Shown here: one piece after another, positions 56,441 through 64,000 of the stretch
Layout: each line of letters starts with the position of its first letter
Numbering within the stretch: the first letter of the stretch is position 1
Made by a program: the position numbers and the translations under genes
Origin: Garcia nutans
Lineage: Eukaryota > Streptophyta > Magnoliopsida > Malpighiales > Euphorbiaceae
DNA: 64,000 nt
Direction of reading: 5' to 3'
Assembly: GCA_947685225.1 (NCBI GenBank)
Contig: CANTUV010000053.1
Span: 10,711,501 to 10,775,500 of the forward strand
The notes under the pieces: model-generated
Told to the model about the DNA's origin: nothing
The model's input: only the letters and a program-made list of their open reading frames with translations
Database searches by the model: none

Positions 56441-56746
56441 TATCATTTTTTTTTCAAAAATATTTTTTTTTATCAACCGCGATCTTTCGCAGTTTGGGGC
56501 CGGCGGACTAATAAATCATTTGTTGGACTTTTAGAGCAACGCGAGTAATATCGCCGATATGGCGTCGCTTGGCTCGTTTGCCCGAATCAGTTTCTCTCTG
56601 CAGCAGATTTGAGAGCGTTGGTGCGTGGGCGAGCTTTGGATGGCATCGTAGGAAGAGGGACGAATGAGAAAAAGAATAGGCAAGGGCCATTCTCAGCGAA
56701 GCAGTGAGAGGGAGAGAATAAATTAAATTTTCTGGCAGCGCATGAC

Positions 56747-56865
56747 GGGTGCGATCATACCAGCACTAACGCACTGTATCCCATCAGAACTCCGAAGATA
56801 AACGTGCTTGGGCGAGAGTAGTACTAAGATGGGTGACCTCTTGGGAAGTCCTCGTGTTGCACCCC
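56747..56865 (+). rRNA. 5S rRNA: 5S rRNA copy 122
   Basis: C29T, G31T, T52A, G80A. Confidence 0.86.
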
Positions 56866-57173
56866 TATCATTTTTCTTTTTTCGAAAATATTTTTTTTTT
56901 CAACCACGAACCTTCGCAGTTTGGGGCCGGCGGACTAATAAATCATTTGTTGGCCTTTTAGAGCAACGCGAGTAATATCGCCGATATGGCGTCGCTTGGC
57001 TCGTTTGGCCGAATCAGTCTCTCTCTGCAGGATATTTGAGAGCGTTGTTGTGTGTGCGAGCTTAGGATTGCATCGTAGGAAGAGGGACGAATGAGAAAAA
57101 AAAATACGCAAGGGCCATTCTTAGCAAAGCAGTGAGAGGGAGAGAATAAATTAAATTTCATGCAGCGCATTAC

Positions 57174-57292
57174 TGGTGCGATCATACCAGCACTAACGCA
57201 CCGGATCACATCAGAACTCTGAAGTTAAACGTGCTTGGGCGAGAGTAGTACTGAGATGGGTGACCTCTTGGGAAGACCTTGTGTTGCACCCC
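57174..57292 (+). rRNA. 5S rRNA: 5S rRNA copy 123
   Basis: G1T, C35A, C47T, T103A, C107T. Confidence 0.85.
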
Positions 57293-57600
57293 TGTCATTT
57301 TTCTTTTTTCGAAAATATTTTTTTTATCAACCACGATCATTTGCAGTTTTGGGCCTGTGGACTAATAAATCATTTGGTGGAATTTTAGAGCAACGCGAGT
57401 AATATCGCCGATATGGCGTCGTTTTGCTCGTTTGCCCGAATCAGTCTCTCTCTGCAGCAGATTTGAGAGCGTTAGTGCGTGGGCGAGCTTAGGATGGCAT
57501 CGTAGGAAGAGGGACGAATGAGAAAGAGAATAGGCAAGGGCCAATCTCAGCGAAGCAGTGAGAGGGAGAGAATAAATTAAATTTTCTGGCAGCGCATTAC

Positions 57601-57719
57601 GGGTGCTATCATAGCAGCACTAACGCACCGGATCCCATCAGAACTCCGAAGTCAAACGTGCTTGGGCGAGAGTAGTACTGAGATGGGTGACCTCTTGGGA
57701 AGTCCCTGTGTTCCACCAT
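57601..57719 (+). rRNA. 5S rRNA: 5S rRNA copy 124, altered 3' end
   Basis: G7T, C14G, T53C, T106C, C107T, G113C, C118A, C119T. Two helix I pairs are broken; likely inactive. Confidence 0.8.
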
Positions 57720-58026
57720 TATCATTTTTCTTTTTTCGAAAATATTTTTTTTTCAACCACGATCCTTCGCAGTTTGGGGCCGGCGGACTAATAAATCATT
57801 TGTTAGCCTTTTAGAGCAACGCGAGTAATACCGATGATATGGCGTCGCATAGCTCGTTTGCCCGAATCAGTATCTTTCTGCAGCAGATTTGAGAGCGGTG
57901 GTGCTTGGGCGAGCTTAGGATGGTATCGTAGGAAGACGGACGAATGAGAAAGAGAATAGGCAAGCGCCGTTCTCAGCGAAGCAGTGAGAGGGAGAGAATA
58001 AATTAAATTTTCTGGCAGCGCATGAC

Positions 58027-58145
58027 GGGTGCGATCATACCAGCACTAAATCATCGGATCCCATCAGAACTCCGAACTTAAACGTGCTTGGGCGAGAGTA
58101 GTACTGTGATGGGTGACCTTTTGGGAAGTCCTCGTGTTGCACCCT
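58027..58145 (+). rRNA. 5S rRNA: 5S rRNA copy 125
   Basis: C24A, G25T, C28T, G51C, A81T, C94T, C119T. Confidence 0.83.
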
Positions 58146-58452
58146 TATCATTTTTCTTTTTTCGAAAATATTTTTTTTATCAACAACGATCCTTCGCAGT
58201 TTGGGGCCGGCAGACTAATAAATCATTTGTTGGCCTTTTAGAGCAACGCGAGTAATATCGCCGATATGGCGTCGCTTGGCTCGTTTGCCCGAATCAGTCT
58301 CTCTCTGCAGCATATTTGAGAGCGTTGTTGTGTGGGCGAGCTTTGGATGGCATCGTAGGAAGAGGGACGAATGAGAAAGAGAATAGGCAAGGGCCATTCT
58401 CAGCGAAGCAGTTAGAGGGAGTGAATAAATTAAATTTTCTGGCAGTGCATGA

Positions 58453-58571
58453 CGGTGCGATCATACCAGCACTAACGCACCGGATCCCATCAGAACTCCG
58501 AAGTTAAAAGTGCTTGGGCGAGAGTAGTACTAAGATGGGTGACCTCTTGGAAAGTCCTCGTGTTGCACCCC
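58453..58571 (+). rRNA. 5S rRNA: 5S rRNA copy 126
   Basis: One G of the initial GGG missing; C57A, G80A, G99A. Confidence 0.84.
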
Positions 58572-58878
58572 TATCATTTTTCTTTTTTCAAAAATATTTT
58601 TTTTTCAACAACGATCCTTCGCAGTTTGGGGCCGGCGGACTAATAAATCATTTGTTGGCCTTTTAGAGCAACGCGAGTAATATCGCCGATATGGCGTCGC
58701 TTGGCTCGTTTGGCCAAATCAGTCTCTCTTTGCAGCATATTTGAGAGCGTTGTTGTGTGGGCGAGCTTAGGATGGCATCGTAGGAAGAGGGACGAATGAG
58801 AAAGAGAATAGGCAAGGGCCACTCTCAGCGAAGCAGTGAGCGGGAGAGAATAAATTAAATTTTCTGGCAGCGCAATAC

Positions 58879-58997
58879 GGGTGCTATCATACCAGCACTA
58901 ACGCACCGGATTCTATCAGAACTCCGAAGTAAAACGTGCTTGGGCGAGAGTAGTACTGAGATGGGTGACCTCTTGGGAAGTCCTCGTGTTTTACCCC
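58879..58997 (+). rRNA. 5S rRNA: 5S rRNA copy 127
   Basis: G7T, C34T, C36T, T53A, G113T, C114T. Confidence 0.83.
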
Positions 58998-59302
58998 TAT
59001 CATTTTTTTTTCAAAAATATTTTTTTTATCAACCGCAATCTTTTGCAGTTTGGGGCCGGCGGACTAATAAATCATTTGTTAGCCTTTTAGAGCAACGCGA
59101 GTAATATCGCTGATATGGCGTCGCTTGGCTCGTTTGCCCGAATCAGTCTCTCTCTGCAGCAGATTTGAGAGCGTTGGTGCATGGTCGAGCTTTGGATGGC
59201 ATCGTAGGAAGAGGGACGAATGAGAAAGAGAATAGGCTAGGGCCATTCTCAGCGAAGCAGTGAGAGGGAGAGAATAAATTAAATTTTCTGGCAGCACATG
59301 AT

Positions 59303-59421
59303 GGGTGCGATCATACCAGCACTAACGCATCGGATCCCATCATAACTCTGAAGTTAAACGTGCTTGGGCGAGAGTAGTACTGAGATGGGTGACCTCTTGG
59401 GAAGTCCTCTTGTTGCACCCC
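59303..59421 (+). rRNA. 5S rRNA: 5S rRNA copy 128
   Basis: C28T, G41T, C47T, G108T. Confidence 0.86.
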
Positions 59422-59728
59422 TATCATTTTTCTTTTTTCGAATATATTTTTTTTATCAACAACGATCCTTCGCAGTTTGGGGCCGGCGGACTAATAAATC
59501 ATTTGTTGGCCTTTTAGAGCAACGCGAGTAATATCGCCGATATGGCGTCGCTTGGCTCGTTTGCCCGAATCAGTCTCTCTCTGCAGCATATTTGAGAGCG
59601 TTGTTGTGTGGGCGAGCTTAGGATGGCATCGTAGGAAGAGGGACGGATGAGAAAGAGAATAGGCAAGGGTCATTCTCAGCGAAGCAGTGAGAGGGAGAGA
59701 ATAAATTAATTTTCATGCAGCGCGTTAC

Positions 59729-59847
59729 TGGTGCGATCATACCAGCACTAACGCACCGGATCACATCAGAACTCTGAAGTTAAACGTGTTTGGGCGAAAG
59801 TAGTGCTGAGATGGGTGACCTCTTGGGAAGTCCTTGTGTTGCACCCC
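59729..59847 (+). rRNA. 5S rRNA: 5S rRNA copy 129
   Basis: G1T, C35A, C47T, C61T, G70A, A77G, C107T. This unit has no counterpart in the second copy of the 8-unit block. Confidence 0.83.
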
Positions 59848-60155
59848 TATCATTTTTCTTTTTTCGAAAATATTTTTTTTATCAACCACGATCATTTGAA
59901 TTTTGGGGCCGGCGGATTAATAAATCATTTGTTGGCCTTTTAGAGCAATGCGAGTAATATCGCTGATATAGCGTCGCTTAGCTCGTTTGCCCGAATCAGT
60001 ATATTACTGTAGCAGATTTGAGAGCGGTGGTGCTTGGGCGAGCTTAGGATGGCATCGTAAGAAGACGGACGAATGAGAAAGAGAATAGGCAAGCGCCATT
60101 CTCAGCGAAGCAGTGAGAAGGAGTGAATAAATTAAATTTTCTGGCAGCTCATGAT

Positions 60156-60274
60156 GGGTGCGATCATACCAGCACTAACGCACCGGATCCCATCAGAACT
60201 CCGAAGTCAAACGTGCTTAGGCGAGAGTAGTACCGAGATGGGTGACCTCTTGGGAAGTCCTTGTGTTGCACACC
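60156..60274 (+). rRNA. 5S rRNA: 5S rRNA copy 130
   Basis: T53C, G64A, T79C, C107T, C117A. Confidence 0.85.
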
Positions 60275-60582
60275 TATCATTTTTATTTTTTCAAAAATAT
60301 TTTTTTTATCTACCACGATCATTTGCAGTTTGGGGCCGGCGGACTAATAAATCATTTGTTGACCTTTTAGAGCAACGCGAGTAATATCGCTGATATGGCG
60401 TCGCTTAGCTCGTTTGCCCGAATCAGTATCTTTCTGCAGCAGATTTGAGTGTGGTGGTGCTTGGGCGAGCTTAGGATGGCATCGTAGGAAGACGGACGAA
60501 TGAGAAAGAGAATAGGCAAACGCCATTCTCAGCGAAGCAGTGAGAAGGAGTGAATAAATTAAATTTTCTGGCAGCTCATGAT

Positions 60583-60701
60583 GGGTGCAATCATACCAGC
60601 ACTAACGCACCAGATCCCATCAGAACTCCGAAGTTAAACGTGCTTGGGCGAGAGTAGTACTGATATGGGTGACCTCTTGGGAAGTCCTCGTGTTGCACCC
60701 C
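60583..60701 (+). rRNA. 5S rRNA: 5S rRNA copy 131
   Basis: G7A, G30A, G82T. Confidence 0.87.
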
Positions 60702-61009
60702 TATCATTTTTCTTTTTTCGAAAATATTTTTTTTATCAACCATGATCCTTCGCATTTTGGGGCCGGCGGACTAATAAATCATCTGTTGGCCTTTTAGAGC
60801 AACGCGAGTAATATCGCCGATATGGCATCGCTTGGCTCGTTTGCCCGAATCAGTCTCTCTCTGCAGCAGATTTGAGAGCGTTGGCGCGTGGGCGAGCTTA
60901 GGATGGCATCGTAGGAAGAGGGACGAATGAGAAAGAGAATAGGCAAGGGCCAATCTCAGCGAAGCAGTGAGAGGGAGAGAATAAATTAAATTTTCTGGCA
61001 GCGCATTAC

Positions 61010-61128
61010 GGGTGCGATCATACCAGCACTAACGCACCGGATCCCATTAGAACTCCGAAGTTAAACGTGTTTGGGTGAGAGTAGTACTGAGATGGGTGAC
61101 CTCTTGGGAAGTCTCTGTGTTCCACCAT
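61010..61128 (+). rRNA. 5S rRNA: 5S rRNA copy 132, altered 3' end
   Basis: C39T, C61T, C67T, C105T, T106C, C107T, G113C, C118A, C119T; 3' end shared with copy 124. Confidence 0.8.
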
Positions 61129-61436
61129 TATCATTTTTCTTTTTTCGAAAATATTTTTTTTATCAACCACGATCATTTGCAGTGTGGGGCCGGCGGACTA
61201 ATAAATCATTTGTTGGACTTTTAGAGCAACGCGAGTAATACCGATGATATGGCGTCGCATAGCTCGTTTGCCCGAATCAGTATCTTTCTGCAGCAGATTT
61301 GAGAGCGGTGGTGCTTGGGCGAGCTTAGGATGGTATCGTAGGAAGACGGACGAATGAGAAAGAGAATAGGCAAGCGCCGTTCTCAGCGAAGCAGTGAGAG
61401 GGAGAGAATAAATTAAATTTTCTGGCAGCGCATGAC

Positions 61437-61555
61437 GGGTGCTATCATACCAGCACTAACGCATCGGATCCCATCAGAACTCCGAACTTAAACGTGCTTG
61501 GGCGAGAGTAGTACTGTGATGGGTGACCTTTTGGGAAGTCCTCGTGTTGCACCCT
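61437..61555 (+). rRNA. 5S rRNA: 5S rRNA copy 133
   Basis: G7T, C28T, G51C, A81T, C94T, C119T; twin of copy 125 at 3410 bp. Confidence 0.84.
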
Positions 61556-61862
61556 TATCATTTTTCTTTTTTCGAAAATATTTTTTTTATCAACAACGAT
61601 CCTTCGCAGTTTGGGGCCGGCGGACTAATAAATCATTTGTTGGCCTTTTAGAGCAACGCGAGTAATATCGCCGATATGGCGTCGCTTGGCTCGTTTGCCC
61701 GAATCAGTCTCTCTCTGCAGCATATTTGAGAGCGTTGTTGTGTGGGCGAGCTTTGGATGGCATCGTAGGAAGAGGGACGAATGAGAAAGAGAATAGGCAA
61801 GGGCCATTCTCAGCGAAGCAGTTAGAGGGAGTGAATAAATTAAATTTTCTGGCAGTGCATGA

Positions 61863-61981
61863 CGGTGCGATCATACCAGCACTAACGCACCGGATCCCAT
61901 CAGAACTCCGAAGTTAAAAGTGCTTGGGCGAGAGTAGTACTAAGATGGGTGACCTCTTGGAAAGTCCTCGTGTTGCACCCC
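61863..61981 (+). rRNA. 5S rRNA: 5S rRNA copy 134
   Basis: One G of GGG missing; C57A, G80A, G99A; identical set to copy 126. Confidence 0.84.
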
Positions 61982-62287
61982 TATCATTTTTCTTTTTTCA
62001 AAAATATTTTTTTTCAACAACGATCCTTCGCAGTTTGGGGCCGGCGGACTAATAAATCATTTGTTGGCCTTTTAGAGCAACGCGAGTAATATCGCCGATA
62101 TGGCGTCGCTTGGCTCGTTTGGCCAAATCAGTCTCTCTTTGCAGCATATTTGAGAGCGTTGTTGTGTGGGCGAGCTTAGGATGGCATCGTAGGAAGAGGG
62201 ACGAATGAGAAAGAGAATAGGCAAGGGCCACTCTCAGCGAAGCAGTGAGCGGGAGAGAATAAATTAAATTTTCTGGCAGCGCAATAC

Positions 62288-62406
62288 GGGTGCTATCATA
62301 CCAGCACTAACGCACCGGATTCTATCAGAACTCCGAAGTAAAACGTGCTTGGGCGAGAGTAGTACTGAGATGGGTGACCTCTTGGAAAGTCCTCGTGTTT
62401 TACCCC
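62288..62406 (+). rRNA. 5S rRNA: 5S rRNA copy 135
   Basis: G7T, C34T, C36T, T53A, G99A, G113T, C114T. Confidence 0.83.
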
Positions 62407-62711
62407 TATCATTTTTTTTTCAAAAATATTTTTTTTATCAACCGCAATCTTTTGCAGTTTGGGGCCGGCGGACTAATAAATCATTTGTTAGCCTTTTAGA
62501 GCAACGCGAGTAATATCGCTGATATGGCGTCGCTTGGCTCGTTTGCCCGAATCAGTCTCTCTCTGCAGCAGATTTGAGAGCGTTGGTGCATGGTCGAGCT
62601 TTGGATGGCATCGTAGGAAGAGGGACGAATGAGAAAGAGAATAGGCTAGGGCCATTCTCAGCGAAGCAGTGAGAGGGAGAGAATAAATTAAATTTTCTGG
62701 CAGCACATGAT

Positions 62712-62830
62712 GGGTGCGATCATACCAGCACTAACGCATCGGATCCCATCATAACTCTGAAGTTAAACGTGCTTGGGCGAGAGTAGTACTGAGATGGGTG
62801 ACCTCTTGGGAAGTCCTCTTGTTGCACCCC
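62712..62830 (+). rRNA. 5S rRNA: 5S rRNA copy 136
   Basis: C28T, G41T, C47T, G108T; identical set to copy 128. Confidence 0.86.
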
Positions 62831-63138
62831 TATCATTTTTCTTTTTTCGAATATATTTTTTTTATCAACAACGATCCTTCGCAGTTTGGGGCCGGCGGAC
62901 TAATAAATCATTTGTTGGCCTTTTAGAGCAACGCGAGTAATATCGCTGATATAGCGTCGCTTAGCTCGTTTGCCCGAATCAGTATATTACTGTAGCAGAT
63001 TTGAGAGCGGTGGTGCTTGGGCGAGCTTAGGATGGCATCGTAGGAAGACGGACGAATGAGAAAGAGAATAGGCAAGCGCCATTCTCAGCGAAGCAGTGAG
63101 AAGGAGTGAATAAATTAAATTTTCTGGCAGCTCATGAT

Positions 63139-63257
63139 GGGTGCGATCATACCAGCACTAACGCACCGGATCCCATCAGAACTCCGAAGTCAAACGTGCT
63201 TAGGCGAGAGTAGTACCGAGATGGGTGACCTCTTGGGAAGTCCTTGTGTTGCACACC
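63139..63257 (+). rRNA. 5S rRNA: 5S rRNA copy 137
   Basis: T53C, G64A, T79C, C107T, C117A; identical set to copy 130. Confidence 0.85.
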
Positions 63258-63565
63258 TATCATTTTTATTTTTTCAAAAATATTTTTTTTATCTACCACG
63301 ATCATTTGCAGTTTGGGGCCGGCGGACTAATAAATCATTTGTTGACCTTTTAGAGCAACGCGAGTAATATCGCTGATATGGCGTCGCTTAGCTCGTTTGC
63401 CCGAATCAGTATCTTTCTGCAGCAGATTTGAGTGTGGTGGTGCTTGGGCGAGCTTAGGATGGCATCGTAGGAAGACGGACGAATGAGAAAGAGAATAGGC
63501 AAACGCCATTCTCAGCGAAGCAGTGAGAAGGAGTGAATAAATTAAATTTTCTGGCAGCTCATGAT

Positions 63566-63684
63566 GGGTACAATCATACCAGCACTAACGCACCAGATCC
63601 CATCAGAACTCCGAAGTTAAACGTGCTTGGGCGAGAGTAGTACTGATATGGGTGACCTCTTGGGAAGTCCTCGTGTTGCACCCC
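63566..63684 (+). rRNA. 5S rRNA: 5S rRNA copy 138
   Basis: G5A, G7A, G30A, G82T. Confidence 0.86.
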
Positions 63685-63992
63685 TATCATTTTTCTTTTT
63701 TCGAAAATATTTTTTTTATCAACCATGATCCTTCGCATTTTGGGGCCGGCGGACTAATAAATCATCTGTTGGCCTTTTAGAGCAACGCGAGTAATATCGC
63801 CGATATGGCATCGCTTGGCTCGTTTGCCCGAATCAGTCTCTCTCTGCAGCAGATTTGAGAGCGTTAGTGCGTGGGCGAGCTTAGGATGGCATCGTAGGAA
63901 GAGGGACGAATGAGAAAGAGAATAGGCAAGGGCCAATCTCAGCGAAGCAGTGAGAGGGAGAGAATAAATTAAATTTTCTGGCAGCGCATTAC

Positions 63993-64000
63993 GGGTGCGA
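63993..64000 (+). rRNA. 5S rRNA: 5S rRNA copy 139, cut by window end
   Basis: Only GGGTGCGA is in the window, after a complete upstream block. Confidence 0.85.

Larger units (their letters stand above)
50728..64000 (+). repeat. 5S rDNA tandem array, segment 3
   Basis: The array resumes at gene position 83 (atgggtgacc) directly after the retroelement and runs to the window end, copies 108-139. It includes one gene-less fusion unit near 52.7 kb and one shortened spacer near 54.43 kb. Confidence 0.97.
58027..64000 (+). repeat. 3410-bp (8-unit) higher-order repeat with one-unit loss
   Basis: Copies 125-128 recur as 133-136 at +3410 or +3409; copies 130-132 recur as 137-139 at +2983. Copy 129 is missing from the second block. 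Confidence 0.9.

Overview
The window is almost entirely a plant 5S ribosomal DNA tandem array, read on the + strand. The repeat unit is about 427 bp: a 119-120 nt 5S rRNA gene followed by a spacer of about 307 bp. I find 135 complete or near-complete gene copies, four partial copies and one 4-nt stub. The 5S sequence is of flowering-plant type, and the interrupting DNA is a plant-style LTR retrotransposon with an initiator-tRNA-Met primer-binding site. The genus cannot be told from the sequence. I see no protein-coding gene.

Layout. 1-14430: array segment 1 (gene copies 0-33 plus a 4-nt stub of copy 34). 14431-15095: an insert of about 665 bp, a fragment of an LTR-retrotransposon LTR with microhomology at both joins. 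15096-46255: array segment 2 (copies 35-107), ending in a rearranged, fold-back unit. 46256-50727: a truncated LTR retrotransposon with one complete 2861-bp LTR (TG...CA), a primer-binding site and about 1.6 kb of A/T-rich leader, but no gag-pol and no 3' LTR. 50728-64000: array segment 3 (copies 108-139).

The array is unusually heterogeneous. By eye only three copies (24702, 25554, 55471) match the array consensus exactly. Variants form linked haplotypes, and runs of units recur as higher-order blocks: an 854-bp dimer x4 at 5.05-8.47 kb, an 852-bp dimer at 24.3-26.4 kb, a 7-unit block at 32.8-38.8 kb, an 8-unit block at 58.0-64.0 kb, and dispersed copies (start of window with 28.6-31.1 kb; 10.7-13.6 with 43.9-46.3 kb; 23.9-27.7 with 41.7-44.7 kb). 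One-unit and two-unit gains and losses between paired blocks record unequal exchange.

Numbering used below: position 1 is the first G of GGGTGCGATC. The array consensus reads GGGTGCGATC ATACCAGCAC / TAACGCACCG GATCCCATCA / GAACTCCGAA GTTAAACGTG / CTTGGGCGAG AGTAGTACTG / AGATGGGTGA CCTCTTGGGA / AGTCCTCGTG TTGCACCCC. Each gene entry lists only its differences from this. Helix I pairs 1-6 with 118-113; helix IV pairs 80-82 with 96-94. Against the usual angiosperm 5S as I recall it, the consensus differs at T24C, G56A, A80G, G81A and C95T, and 81/95 is a compensatory pair.

Expression would be by RNA polymerase III using the internal box A/IE/box C and short upstream signals (TATA-like at -28, GC at -12, C at -1), with termination in the T tracts just after the gene.
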